The position numbers were made by a program, and so were the translations under genes. Below the pieces are notes generated by a model that saw only the letters and a list, made by a program, of their open reading frames with translations, had not been told where the DNA came from and ran no database searches. Positions 15,591-25,287 of a stretch of DNA of 33,153 nt are shown here, piece after piece. This stretch comes from OLB16 sp964481775 (GTDB taxonomy: Bacteria > Hinthialibacterota > Hinthialibacteria > OLB16). Positions within the stretch are counted from its first letter, which is position 1. Every line of letters begins with the position of its first letter. Location of the stretch: positions 1 through 33,153 of the forward strand of contig CAYZUX010000035.1 of NCBI GenBank assembly GCA_964481775.1. Direction: 5' to 3'.

Positions 15591-17494
15591 ACCGGATCAA
15601 GGTCCTCCCGGAGCAGGTTGCTTCTCAGATCGCCGCAGGTGAGGTGGTCCAACGTCCGGCTTCTGTCATCAAAGAGTTGATTGACAACAGCCTGGATGCG
15701 GGAGCGGGAAGAATATCTGTCGAGGTCGACAAAGGAGGCACCACCCGAATGCGGGTGGCGGATGACGGTTGTGGAATCTCTCTCGAGGACCTCCCCATGG
15801 CCTTGCGCCGTCATGCCACCAGCAAGATCGAGTCAGCCTCCGACCTGATGGCCATACAGACCTATGGATTCAGGGGTGAGGCGCTCGCGGCTATCTCATC
15901 AGTTGCCCATATCGAAATTGTTTCCCGGCTCCCCTCGGATCGTCAGGGCCACCGCCTGTACGCTGTGGGAGGAGAGGTTCAGATCCTGGAACCCTCCGGA
16001 GCTCCCCCCGGAACCACCGTGACCGTTTCGGAATTGTTCTACAACACTCCAGCCCGCAGGAAGTTCCTGAAAAGTGTCACGACCGAGATGGAACGCATTA
16101 ACGAGGTTATCCTGCGAACGGCGATCAGTTGGCCAAACCTGCATATCGACCTCATGCACAACGGCAAGAAGGCGCGTTTACTTCCTCCTGTACCAGCCTG
16201 TATCGACCGCCTGGTCCAGCTTTTCGGCCAGGACCTCACCTCGGAACTCCTCCCGGTGGATTATGCCACTGAACAGCTTCAGATTACGGGATTCACCAGC
16301 CGTGCCACACTTCACCGCAACACCGCTGCTGACCTGTATTTTTTCGTCAATCGGCGCTTTGTACGTGACCGCCTCCTGTTACGCGGCCTGATGGAGGCTT
16401 ACAAGGCAAGCCTGCCTCAACGCCGTTATCCAGTTTCCATCCTCTTCCTGGAGATGGATTCCGAACAGGTGGATGTGAATGTGCATCCCTCCAAGGAGGA
16501 AATCCGCTTTCGCGATGAACGTCTTATCTGGAGCGGCCTGTACAGCGCGATTCGTGATGCCTTCGACAGCGGAAGTCGAAAAGTCTGGGTGGATGCTCCC
16601 GCCAAAACGGACTCTCTTCACCGGGAGGTACTATCACCTCCTCCCGTTTCCTCTTCCGGACCTTCCTTTCCCGGAGTTGATCCGGCTTTACAACCGGAAC
16701 CGGCTGTCATTGCACCCTCCAACGTGGGGAGTCCGCAAATCCAAACCGGAAGAAGTGAAGTTCCGGATCCGGGTTACAGTCCCCCGGTTTCGGATGCCCG
16801 GGAACCTTCCGAAGTTGAACTCCCGGAGGTCGCACAGGCTGTCCAGTCTTTGAATCGCGGGCCGCTGGTGAGTCTCAGGAAAGAGGATAGTTCCAGTCTG
16901 CTGACAGGATTACTGGAACGGCATTGGCGTCCCGTGGCTCAGATCTTTGACAGTTTTATCATTGCCGAGGCGGGAGAGGAGATGGCAGTCTTTGACCAAC
17001 ATGCCCTTCATGAACGTCTACAGTTTGAACGGCTCCGCAGGGAATATGCTCAGCACACCATCAATCGGCAACACCTGATTTTTCCGGTCACTGTCGAAAT
17101 CCATCCCGGACGGTCCTCCCTCTTACAGGATTCACTTCCCTTACTCGATCAGGCCGGTTTGGAGATCGAACCGTTTGGAGAGGGAACTTTTGTGGTCAGG
17201 AGCGTGCCCTCGGATATGAAACTATCCGAAGTGAAGGGTTTTCTGGATGATGTGCTCCATGATCTGGCCGATCAGGGGATGGTGGTCCCTCTTTCTGACC
17301 GCACTGAGCGGATTCTGGCTCGAATCGCCTGCCGGAGTGCCATCAAAGCGGGAGATTCCCTTACCTACGATCAGATGAAAGATCTATTGGACCGTTATAC
17401 AGATGATGCCACCTTGGCCACCTGTCCGCATGGACGGCCCCCAATCTGGAAAATCAGCAGAAAAGAATTGGAGAAATGGTTTGGACGGCCCTGA
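15587..17494 (+). CDS. mutL: DNA mismatch repair protein MutL (endonuclease type)
   Basis: A 635-aa GHKL ATPase that links mismatch recognition by MutS to strand incision and removal. N-terminal motifs: the ATPase helix KELIDNSLDAGAG with E30 and N34, DDGCGI (59-64), TSKIESASDL and GFRGEAL (94-100). A variable Pro/Ser-rich linker spans about 345-430. The C-terminal dimerisation domain carries the nicking-endonuclease signature D470-QHA-LH-E476-RLQF-E481 (DQHAx2Ex4E), the ACRSAIKAG motif around C582 and CPHGRP at 613-618. This is the MutH-independent type found in most bacteria, so it should nick the daughter strand itself. It overlaps the upstream gene by 4 bp and lies just before the str operon. 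Confidence 0.97.
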   Translation: MNRIKVLPEQVASQIAAGEVVQRPASVIKELIDNSLDAGAGRISVEVDKGGTTRMRVADDGCGISLEDLPMALRRHATSKIESASDLMAIQTYGFRGEALAAISSVAHIEIVSRLPSDRQGHRLYAVGGEVQILEPSGAPPGTTVTVSELFYNTPARRKFLKSVTTEMERINEVILRTAISWPNLHIDLMHNGKKARLLPPVPACIDRLVQLFGQDLTSELLPVDYATEQLQITGFTSRATLHRNTAADLYFFVNRRFVRDRLLLRGLMEAYKASLPQRRYPVSILFLEMDSEQVDVNVHPSKEEIRFRDERLIWSGLYSAIRDAFDSGSRKVWVDAPAKTDSLHREVLSPPPVSSSGPSFPGVDPALQPEPAVIAPSNVGSPQIQTGRSEVPDPGYSPPVSDAREPSEVELPEVAQAVQSLNRGPLVSLRKEDSSSLLTGLLERHWRPVAQIFDSFIIAEAGEEMAVFDQHALHERLQFERLRREYAQHTINRQHLIFPVTVEIHPGRSSLLQDSLPLLDQAGLEIEPFGEGTFVVRSVPSDMKLSEVKGFLDDVLHDLADQGMVVPLSDRTERILARIACRSAIKAGDSLTYDQMKDLLDRYTDDATLATCPHGRPPIWKISRKELEKWFGRP

Positions 17495-17545
17495 TGGAGT
17501 TGGTCCATGAGGCTGGTGATTCTCCATAAGTTCCTGTTTTTTTTT
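17494..17545 (+). terminator. Possible weak terminator after mutL
   Basis: ATGGAG at 17494-17499 can pair with CTCCAT at 17522-17527 across a 22-nt loop, followed 9 nt later by a run of nine T (17537-17545). The stem is weak and the spacing to the T-run long, so termination would be inefficient at best. Confidence 0.25.
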
Positions 17546-17594
17546 ATGTTAGGGGGGAGATGGGGGTGAGGATTGGATTGTTCGCCTCAAACCC

Positions 17595-17623
17595 TTGACG
17601 TGAAACCCGATCTCAACTAGAGT
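17595..17623 (+). promoter_or_regulatory. Sigma-70-type promoter of the rpsL operon
   Basis: TTGACG (17595-17600) and TAGAGT (17618-17623) are separated by exactly 17 nt, close to the consensus TTGACA-N17-TATAAT. Transcription would start near 17630 and give a leader of about 70 nt before the rpsL GTG. Its position, 100 bp after mutL and directly before the ribosomal supercluster, supports a role as main promoter for rpsL onward. Confidence 0.6.
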
Positions 17624-17702
17624 TTCCGTTCGTGCCCATTCATTTTGAGAAACTGAAAATGTCTGGTGCCGAATTTGCGAGAAGACTGCATGAGGGTGTT
17701 TT

Positions 17703-18077
17703 GTGCCGACCATTAACCAGCTGATACGTCAAGGCCGGAAAGCATCTCCGAACAAATCGAAGGTGCCGGGTTTGAAGGGATGTCCACAGCGCCGTGGTGT
17801 CTGCACGCGTGTCTGGACCATGACCCCGAAGAAGCCCAATTCGGCCTTGCGGAAGGTGGCACGTGTTCGTCTCTCCACGGGCATTGAAGTCAATGCCTAC
17901 ATCGGGGGAGAAGGGCATAACCTTCAGGAGCACAGTATGGTGCTGGTTCGTGGAGGCAGGGTGAAAGACCTCCCCAGCGTCCGTTACCACATCGTCCGTG
18001 GAGTATTGGATACAACCGGTGTGGGTGCCAGGCGCAAAGGACGGTCCAAGTATGGAGCCAAGAGGCCGAAGAAGTAG
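17703..18077 (+). CDS. rpsL: 30S ribosomal protein S12
   Basis: 124 aa, normal length, with the near-universal start MPTINQLIRQGRK. S12 sits at the decoding centre and controls accuracy. Streptomycin-relevant positions look wild type: K43 in TPKKPNSALRK (41-51), and K88 and P91 in GGRVKDLPSVRYH (84-96). D89 is the usual beta-methylthiolation site. The residue after P91 is Ser instead of the common Gly. Translation begins at GTG with GAGGGTG upstream. It is the first gene of the str-S10-spc cluster, driven by the promoter at 17595. Confidence 0.98.
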   Translation: MPTINQLIRQGRKASPNKSKVPGLKGCPQRRGVCTRVWTMTPKKPNSALRKVARVRLSTGIEVNAYIGGEGHNLQEHSMVLVRGGRVKDLPSVRYHIVRGVLDTTGVGARRKGRSKYGAKRPKK

Positions 18078-18180
18078 TTCACAGGCCTCGGATAATTCTT
18101 GAGAGAAGCGTCCCGGTCACCGACCAGCCGGGGGCGTGGCAAGAACCGGAGGACGGTTCCACTGCCAACTCACGAGGAAC

Positions 18181-18651
18181 ATGCCAAGGAAAAAATCAAT
18201 TGTCAGGCGGGTGATTTTGCCCGACCCGAAGTACAAAAGTGTCCAGGTGAGCATGTTGATCAACAAGATCATGCTCGAGGGAAAACGGAGTGTCGCCGAG
18301 AAAATTGTCTATGGCGCCTTCGATGTCATCGGTGAAAAGACCGGTGAGGATCCCCTCGAGGTTTTTAACCGCGCCCTGGAAAACGCCAAACCCCTGGTGG
18401 AAGTCCGCTCACGGCGTGTGGGTGGTGCCACTTACCAGGTGCCGGTCGAAGTCCGTGCTGAAAGGCGTATGACTCTGGCTCTGCGCTGGTTGATTACCTA
18501 TGCGCGCAACCGGAATGAACGAACCATGATCAACAAGCTCGTTGGCGAGCTGTTGGATGCATCAAAAGGACAGGGAGATACCATTAAGAAAAGGCAGGAC
18601 ACCCACCGCATGGCCGAGGCGAATAAAGCCTTTGCCCATTACCGGTGGTAA
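18181..18651 (+). CDS. rpsG: 30S ribosomal protein S7
   Basis: 156 aa starting MPRKKSIVRRVILPDPKY, the usual length and N-terminus. S7 nucleates assembly of the 30S head and contacts the E site. ALRWLITYARNRNERTM and the C-terminal HRMAEANKAFAHYRW are characteristic. The ATG at 18181 is preferred over an in-frame upstream start at 18136 because it has GAGGA close in front and restores the family N-terminus. It lies 103 bp after rpsL; the gap has no gene of its own. Confidence 0.98.
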   Translation: MPRKKSIVRRVILPDPKYKSVQVSMLINKIMLEGKRSVAEKIVYGAFDVIGEKTGEDPLEVFNRALENAKPLVEVRSRRVGGATYQVPVEVRAERRMTLALRWLITYARNRNERTMINKLVGELLDASKGQGDTIKKRQDTHRMAEANKAFAHYRW

Positions 18652-18678
18652 GCCAGCTCTATTCCGCCCAATAGAACC

Positions 18679-20760
18679 ATGGCAACAGCAACCATTGAAT
18701 CTCTGGATGTGGTCAGGAATATCGGCATCATGGCTCACATTGATGCCGGCAAAACCACGACAACAGAACGGATTCTCTATTATACCGGAAGGACCCACAA
18801 AATCGGTGAGGTCCATGATGGCGCCGCTGAGATGGACTGGATGGTCCAGGAACGCGAACGTGGAATTACCATCACCTCGGCGGCCACAACTTGTTTCTGG
18901 AAAGGGCATCGCATCAACATTATCGATACCCCCGGACATGTCGACTTTACTGTCGAAGTCGAACGATCCCTACGAGTTCTGGATGGTGCAGTGGCATTGT
19001 TTTGTGCAGTCGGGGGCGTGGAACCCCAATCCGAAACAGTCTGGCGTCAGGCCGATAAATATGGAGTTCCGCGGTTGGCTTTTGTCAACAAGATGGACCG
19101 TATGGGGGCAGACTTTTTTGGTGCCATCAAAATGATGCATGATCGTCTCGGTGCCAATGCTGTTCCGATCCAGATTCCCATCGGCTCCGAGGAAAACTTC
19201 TCAGCCGTGATCGACTTGATCGGGGGTGTGGCATACACTTGGGATACCGAGGTGATTGGTTCCAAGCCGATCCAATTCGACATACCGGCAGACCAGAGGG
19301 AAGCCTATGTCAAGAACAAGACACACTTGCTCGAGGCACTGGCAGACCAGGATGAAACTATCCTCGAGCGTTATCTCGGTGGCGATGAAATACCTGTTGA
19401 GGACCTCAAGGCAGCCTTGCGAAAAGCGGTGATTGCCAATGACTTTATTCCAGTCCTTTGCGGAGCTTCCTTCAAGAATAAAGGGGTCCAACTGCTGCTC
19501 GATGCGGTGGTAGACTACCTTCCCTCACCGCTCGATAAGCCACCCGTTCAAGGATATTTACCGGGCGAACCGGATGTACACATTATTCGCGAACCCAGTG
19601 AAGAAGCCCCATTCTCGGCTTTGGCATTCAAGCTTCAATCGGATGTTCATGGAAAACTGGTCTACTTCAGGGTTTATTCAGGAACAATCTCCTCAGGGCA
19701 GTCTGTCCTGAATACGACGACTGGCAAGAAGGAACGGATTGGACGTCTGCTGCGGATGCACGCCAACAAGCGTGAAGAAGTCGAAATGGTAGGGACCGGG
19801 GAGATCGCGGCGGCGGTAGGTTTGGGACATACCTACACTGGCGATACGCTCTGCGATCCAGCCAATCCGATCGTCCTTGAATCTCTGGAATTCCCGGAAC
19901 CGGTGATTAGTGTGGCGATCGAGCCAAAAACCAAGCTGGATCAGGACAAACTGGCTACCAGTCTTTCCAAACTGGCCGAGGAAGATCCGACTTTTCAGGT
20001 CCGCACGGATGAAGAAACCGGTCAGACCATCATTGCCGGGATGGGTGAACTCCACCTCGAAATTCTGGTCGACCGTCTCACCCGGGAGTTCAAGGTGGGG
20101 GCTAATGTGGGTAAACCGCAGGTGGCCTACCGCGAGACCATGACCGAAAAATCCGAAGCCCAGGGCCGCTTTGTCAGGCAGACCGGCGGACGTGGTCAGT
20201 ATGGTCATGTTGTCATGCAATTCGAGCCCCTGGAGCCAGGGACAGGCTTCGAATTCGAAAATAAAATCGTGGGTGGCGCAATTCCTAAGGAATACATCCC
20301 GGCGGTTGAGAAAGGTATTATCGCCGCCATGGGTAATGGGGTCCTGGCCGGATACCCCGTAGTCGATGTCAAGGCGATCCTGATTGACGGGACCTATCAC
20401 ACGGTTGATTCCAGCGAAATGGCTTTCTCAATAGCTGGATCGATGGCCTTTCAGGAGGGTTTCCGGAAAGGCAAACCGGTGATCCTGGAACCGGTCATGG
20501 AAGTGGAAGTGGTGACCCCCGAGGATTACCTCGGCGATGTGGTGGGTAGTCTTAATTCCCGCCGTGGACGGATCGAGAGGATGGAATCGAGGACCAACAG
20601 TCAGGTGGTTACCAGCCTGGTTCCCTTGGCTGAAATGTTTGGGTATGCCACCACCCTGCGGTCACTGACTCAGGGCAGGGCGACTTACACCATGCAGATC
20701 GCCCACTATGAGGCAGTGCCTCAGAAGATAGCGGATGAGATTATCGCGCGAGCGAAGTAA
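18679..20760 (+). CDS. fusA: Elongation factor G
   Basis: A 693-aa translational GTPase that drives translocation of tRNA and mRNA. G motifs: AHIDAGKTTTTER (P-loop, about 15-27), RERGITITSAATT (switch I), DTPGHVDFT and NKMDRMG. Domain III-V hallmarks include AGMGELHLEI, GRGQYGHVV and the C-terminal EMFGYATTLRSLTQGRATY. Length and domain order are those of ordinary EF-G and not the tetracycline-protection or LepA paralogues. It lies 27 bp after rpsG, the standard str order. Confidence 0.98.
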   Translation: MATATIESLDVVRNIGIMAHIDAGKTTTTERILYYTGRTHKIGEVHDGAAEMDWMVQERERGITITSAATTCFWKGHRINIIDTPGHVDFTVEVERSLRVLDGAVALFCAVGGVEPQSETVWRQADKYGVPRLAFVNKMDRMGADFFGAIKMMHDRLGANAVPIQIPIGSEENFSAVIDLIGGVAYTWDTEVIGSKPIQFDIPADQREAYVKNKTHLLEALADQDETILERYLGGDEIPVEDLKAALRKAVIANDFIPVLCGASFKNKGVQLLLDAVVDYLPSPLDKPPVQGYLPGEPDVHIIREPSEEAPFSALAFKLQSDVHGKLVYFRVYSGTISSGQSVLNTTTGKKERIGRLLRMHANKREEVEMVGTGEIAAAVGLGHTYTGDTLCDPANPIVLESLEFPEPVISVAIEPKTKLDQDKLATSLSKLAEEDPTFQVRTDEETGQTIIAGMGELHLEILVDRLTREFKVGANVGKPQVAYRETMTEKSEAQGRFVRQTGGRGQYGHVVMQFEPLEPGTGFEFENKIVGGAIPKEYIPAVEKGIIAAMGNGVLAGYPVVDVKAILIDGTYHTVDSSEMAFSIAGSMAFQEGFRKGKPVILEPVMEVEVVTPEDYLGDVVGSLNSRRGRIERMESRTNSQVVTSLVPLAEMFGYATTLRSLTQGRATYTMQIAHYEAVPQKIADEIIARAK

Positions 20761-20787
20761 AACAGGAAAAGCAGGTTACAGAAAGAA

Positions 20788-20807
20788 CACCCGGAACTGA
20801 TCGGGTG
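20788..20807 (+). other. Hairpin in the fusA-tuf spacer
   Basis: CACCCG (20788-20793) and CGGGTG (20802-20807) are perfect inverted repeats around an 8-nt loop. No T-run follows, so it is not an intrinsic terminator. It may be an RNA processing or stability element that lets tuf be expressed above fusA. Confidence 0.4.
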
Positions 20808-20845
20808 ATCATGAAGTTGATACACCGGCAACGGGAGGAAGGACG

Positions 20846-22016
<1,171 letters not shown>

Positions 22017-22039
<23 letters not shown>

Positions 22040-22071
22040 CGGCGCAAAGGGACTTCCATGGCACAGCCCAA
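22017..22071 (+). repeat. 55-bp assembly duplication, left copy
   Basis: These 55 bases, covering the tuf 3' end, the spacer and the first 14 nt of rpsJ (ATG at 22058), are identical to 22172-22226 on the other side of the N-run. An exact overlap of two contig ends explains this best; 55 is also a common assembly k-mer length. Confidence 0.93.
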
Positions 22072-22171
22072 NNNNNNNNNNNNNNNNNNNNNNNNNNNNN
22101 NNNNNNNNNNNNNNNNNNNNNNNNNNNNNNNNNNNNNNNNNNNNNNNNNNNNNNNNNNNNNNNNNNNNNNN
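22072..22171. other. Scaffold gap of 100 N (probably no missing sequence)
   Basis: Exactly 100 N, the conventional size for a gap of unknown length. Because the flanks share a 55-bp exact overlap, the true sequence is most likely continuous and 155 bp shorter (100 N plus one duplicate copy). Any reading frame crossing the N-run is meaningless. Confidence 0.95.
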
Positions 22172-22226
22172 TCATCAGCGAGATTCTGGAATAACGGCGC
22201 AAAGGGACTTCCATGGCACAGCCCAA
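22172..22226 (+). repeat. 55-bp assembly duplication, right copy
   Basis: Right-hand copy of the tuf/rpsJ junction, starting inside the tuf 3' end and running into rpsJ. It contains the complete tuf-rpsJ spacer with AAAGGGA before the rpsJ ATG at 22213. Confidence 0.93.
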
Positions 22227-22521
22227 CATTAGGATCAGGCTGAAATCCTTCGATCACCGGCTGATTGATCAGTCCACTCAGCAGATCGTCGAGACAGCCC
22301 GGAGGACCGGAGCAAAGATCGTCGGACCGATTCCGCTGCCGACCAGTATCAACCGGTTTACAGTGAATCGTTCCACGTTCACGGACAAGAAGTCGCGTGA
22401 GCAGTTCGAGATGAGGACTCACAAACGTTTGATCGACATCCGCGAATCGAGTCCGAAAACCATGGACGCCCTGCAGCAGCTCGATCTGCCGGCGGGTGTC
22501 TTTGTCGAAATTCAAGTTTAA
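22213..22521 (+). CDS. rpsJ: 30S ribosomal protein S10
   Basis: 102 aa, normal length. IRIRLKSFDHRLIDQSTQQI (about 5-24) and the loop THKRLIDIRESSPKTMDAL are typical. S10 is in the 30S head and also acts as NusE in antitermination. AAAGGGA lies 6 nt before the ATG. The gene is whole in the right contig; its first 14 nt occur a second time before the gap as an assembly duplicate. It opens the S10 block, directly behind tuf without a visible promoter between. Confidence 0.97.
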   Translation: MAQPNIRIRLKSFDHRLIDQSTQQIVETARRTGAKIVGPIPLPTSINRFTVNRSTFTDKKSREQFEMRTHKRLIDIRESSPKTMDALQQLDLPAGVFVEIQV

Positions 22522-22536
22522 GACGGGACCGCACCG

Positions 22537-23190
22537 ATGGCGAAGACCCTATTGGGACGGAAACTGCGCATGACCCATATGTTCGATGAGAACGGAGCTG
22601 TCATCCCCATGACGGCTCTCCAGGTGGGACCGTGCCCTGTCGTCCAGGTTAAGCGGCTCGACTCGGATGGCTATTGCGCCTACCAGATTGGTTTTGGCGA
22701 GATCCGGGAAAAGAGCGTCAGTAAGCCCCTGCGTGGGCATTTTGAAAAGGCTGGAGCCGAACCGACACGTTACCTTCGTGAAGTCAGATGCGCTCAGGAG
22801 GATGAACTCCCCGAGGTGGGAGTGACTCTTTCCGCGGATGCCTTCGCTGAGGGGGAATATGTTGATGTGACGGGAACCAGCAAAGGGAAAGGGTTCGCAG
22901 GCGTTGTCAAACGCCACCACTTCGGTGGACAGAAAGGAAGCCATGGCCAGATGGAAACCCGTGTGCCGGGTTCGATCGGCGCCAGCTCCTACCCCTCCCG
23001 TGTTTTCCGTGGCCAGCGCATGGCTGGGCGGATGGGCGGTGCACGAGTCACGGCCCTTGGCCTGAAGGTGGCCAAAGTGGATGCCGAGAACCACCTGATT
23101 TATGTCAAAGGGTGTGTTCCCGGTCCGCCGGGCCGCCTCATTGAAATCCGCGCCAGCAATCGCGGCAAGGCATTGAAGAAGAAGATATAG
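22537..23190 (+). CDS. rplC: 50S ribosomal protein L3
   Basis: 217 aa, beginning MAKTLLGRKLRMTHMFDENG, as bacterial L3 proteins do. The core loop VVKRHHFGGQKGSHG (about 126-140), reaching towards the peptidyl transferase centre, and SSYPSRVFRGQRMAGRMG are intact. L3 is an early 50S assembly protein. It follows rpsJ by 15 bp; GACGGGA serves as ribosome binding site. Confidence 0.97.
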   Translation: MAKTLLGRKLRMTHMFDENGAVIPMTALQVGPCPVVQVKRLDSDGYCAYQIGFGEIREKSVSKPLRGHFEKAGAEPTRYLREVRCAQEDELPEVGVTLSADAFAEGEYVDVTGTSKGKGFAGVVKRHHFGGQKGSHGQMETRVPGSIGASSYPSRVFRGQRMAGRMGGARVTALGLKVAKVDAENHLIYVKGCVPGPPGRLIEIRASNRGKALKKKI

Positions 23191-23201
23191 GAACGGATCC
23201 C

Positions 23202-23828
23202 ATGCCGACTTTACCTCTTTATCGACAAGACGGCTCCACTGTGGGACAGGTTGAATTGCCCGATTCGGTGTTCGCTTGTGAAGACCGTCCCGGACTGGTT
23301 CACCAGGTCGTGGTGGCTCAACGTTCCAACAAGCGTCAGGGAACTTCGATGACCAAAACCCGCTCCATGGTCAGGGGCGGTGGCAAGAAACCTTGGCGTC
23401 AGAAGGGAACCGGGCGCGCACGTCAGGGGAGTATTCGTGCCCCCCAGTGGGTTGGCGGTGGACGTCCCTTTGGAGGCCAGCATTCCAACTTCCACAAGGA
23501 TGTTCCGGCCAAAATGAAACAGGGCGCGTTGAAATGTGCCCTCTCTCAAAAGGCCCGTGAAAACGCCATCAAGGTTCTGGATGAGATCAGTCTGAACGAG
23601 ATTAAAACGAAAGCCTTTGCCGGAATCCTTTCTGCCCTGGAACTCGGAAAGGGAACTCTCCTGGTCCATGATGGCCTGAATGAGAATGCTTTCCTGTCAG
23701 CAAGAAATATCCCGGGTCTCAGGCTGGTACGCGCCCAGGATCTATCCACGTTGGACACAGTGGAGGCCCGGAACCTCCTGATAATTCAGAATATAGTCGA
23801 GCCGCTCGTTAAGCGGCTGAATGGATAG
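23202..23828 (+). CDS. rplD: 50S ribosomal protein L4
   Basis: 208 aa. The extended exit-tunnel loop is clear: RGGGKKPWRQKGTGRARQG followed by RAPQWVGGGRPFG (about 60-95). The C-terminal globular domain (SARNIPGLRLVRAQDLSTLD) is typical. In E. coli L4 also represses the S10 operon through its leader; no comparable leader can be recognised here, because rpsJ follows tuf after 18 bp. AGGAACGGA precedes the ATG. Confidence 0.97.
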   Translation: MPTLPLYRQDGSTVGQVELPDSVFACEDRPGLVHQVVVAQRSNKRQGTSMTKTRSMVRGGGKKPWRQKGTGRARQGSIRAPQWVGGGRPFGGQHSNFHKDVPAKMKQGALKCALSQKARENAIKVLDEISLNEIKTKAFAGILSALELGKGTLLVHDGLNENAFLSARNIPGLRLVRAQDLSTLDTVEARNLLIIQNIVEPLVKRLNG

Positions 23829-23842
23829 GGGGAAGGGACAAA

Positions 23843-24133
23843 ATGGCCCAGCATTTACGCACCCCACAGGATGTTGTACTCCAGTTCTGGTTCACTGAAC
23901 GCACCAATGACCTTCAGGAAAAAGAGGGCCGGTATGCATTCAAAGTGGATCTGCGCGCCAATAAGTACCAGATCAAAACTGCCGTCGAAACCATCTTCAA
24001 GGTGAAGGTGGATAATGTTCGAGTGATGACCATGCCGGGGAAAATGCGCCGTGTCCGGGTTCGTGCCGGGTCCACGGCTCATTGGAAAAAGGCCATCGTC
24101 AAGCTGAAACCCGGCTACACGATTGAATTCTGA
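23843..24133 (+). CDS. rplW: 50S ribosomal protein L23
   Basis: 96 aa, usual length. YAFKVDLRANKYQIKTAVE (about 32-50) followed by FKVKVDNVRVM and a basic end (GKMRRVRVRAGSTAHWKKA) match L23, which lines the tunnel exit and docks trigger factor, SRP and the translocon. The N-terminus is slightly unusual: it begins MAQHLRTPQDVVLQFWFTE, where most L23 proteins have an ILRPVITEK-like segment; the ending TE is in the expected place. Confidence 0.95.
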   Translation: MAQHLRTPQDVVLQFWFTERTNDLQEKEGRYAFKVDLRANKYQIKTAVETIFKVKVDNVRVMTMPGKMRRVRVRAGSTAHWKKAIVKLKPGYTIEF

Positions 24134-24146
24134 GGACCAGGGATCC

Positions 24147-24971
24147 ATGGCGATTAAATCCTATAAACCAGTCACCTCGAGCCGCCGGTTCCTGACCAAT
24201 GCGGCCTTTGAGGAGGTGACCCGGAGCGAACCTGAAAAGTCCTTGCTCCAGCCGATCAACCGTTCTTCGGGACGGAACAACTATGGCCGTGTCACCAGCC
24301 GTCATCGGGGTGGCGGACATAAACGGCGTTACCGGTTGATCGACTTCAAGCGGAACAAGGATGGGATTCCGGCCAAGGTCGCACAAATCGAGTATGACCC
24401 CAACCGGTCAGCAAGGATTGCCTTGTTGAATTATGCCGATGGGGAAAAAAGATATATCCTAGCGCCCGCCAACATCAAGGTCGGAGATGTCGTTGAAAGT
24501 GGTCCGGCTGCGGAACACAAGGAGGGCAACTGCCTTCCATTACGGCGGATTCTGGAAGGTACCCTGGTGCATGCCATCGAATTGAAGATCGGCAAAGGCG
24601 CGGCCATGGCACGGGCCGCCGGGGCTTATGCTCAGGTAGCCGCCAAAGAAGGGGATTACGCACAGATCAAGCTCCCCTCTTCCGAGGTTCGTTATGTGCA
24701 CCTGGACTGCCGTGCCACCATCGGAGCGGTTGGTAACCCGGACCACATGAACATCTCCATCGGCAAGGCAGGACGTTCCCGGTGGATGGGGAAACGCCCC
24801 CTGTCGCGTGGTGTCGCACGCAACCCGGTTGATCACCCGATGGGCGGAGGCGAAGGAAAGTCTTCGGGAGGACGTCACCCCTGTTCTCCCTGGGGAACTC
24901 CAAGTAAGGGGTACCGTACTCGTAAAAATAAGCGAACAGGATCGATGATCGTTCGCAGAAGAAAGAGCTGA
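24147..24971 (+). CDS. rplB: 50S ribosomal protein L2
   Basis: 274 aa starting MAIKSYKPVTSSRRF, the family norm; the frame opens earlier at 24123, but that start would overlap rplW and spoils the N-terminus. AGGGA sits 5 nt before the ATG. NNYGRVTSRHRGGGHKRRYR (about 51-70), GNPDHMNISIGKAGRSRW and NPVDHPMGGGEGKSSGGRH (about 222-240, with the conserved peptidyl-transferase-associated His) are intact. L2 is needed for subunit joining and peptide bond formation. Confidence 0.97.
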   Translation: MAIKSYKPVTSSRRFLTNAAFEEVTRSEPEKSLLQPINRSSGRNNYGRVTSRHRGGGHKRRYRLIDFKRNKDGIPAKVAQIEYDPNRSARIALLNYADGEKRYILAPANIKVGDVVESGPAAEHKEGNCLPLRRILEGTLVHAIELKIGKGAAMARAAGAYAQVAAKEGDYAQIKLPSSEVRYVHLDCRATIGAVGNPDHMNISIGKAGRSRWMGKRPLSRGVARNPVDHPMGGGEGKSSGGRHPCSPWGTPSKGYRTRKNKRTGSMIVRRRKS

Positions 24972-24993
24972 AGATTCGGGACGAGGAACAAAG

Positions 24994-25278
24994 ATGCCGA
25001 GGTCGCTTAAAAAAGGTCCCTTTGTGGATGCCCATCTGGTCAGCAAGATCGAGTCCATGAATCAGGCGCGCGAAAAGCGTGTGATCCGGACCTGGTCGCG
25101 CCGGAGTATGATCCTTCCGGAGATGGTGGGCCATAACATCGCTGTTCACAACGGCAAGAAGTTCATCCCGGTCTATGTGACCGAGAACATGGTCGGACAC
25201 AAGCTCGGGGAGTTTTCCCCGACACGTACATTCAAAGCGCATGGCGGAAAATCAGCCAAGACGGCTCGGATGAAGTGA
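24994..25278 (+). CDS. rpsS: 30S ribosomal protein S19
   Basis: 94 aa, starting MPRSLKKGPFVDAHL, almost identical to the family consensus. TWSRRSMILPEMVGHNIAVHNGKKF and MVGHKLGEFSPTRTF-type segments are present. S19 pairs with S13 in the 30S head. GAGGA lies upstream of the ATG; spacing to rplV is 9 bp. Confidence 0.97.
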   Translation: MPRSLKKGPFVDAHLVSKIESMNQAREKRVIRTWSRRSMILPEMVGHNIAVHNGKKFIPVYVTENMVGHKLGEFSPTRTFKAHGGKSAKTARMK

Positions 25279-25287
25279 GAAGGTTCC

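Noticed and set aside
19693..20400. 235-codon minus-strand frame inside fusA
   Set aside because: It lies fully antisense to a canonical EF-G gene, has no recognisable domain and reflects codon bias of the sense strand.
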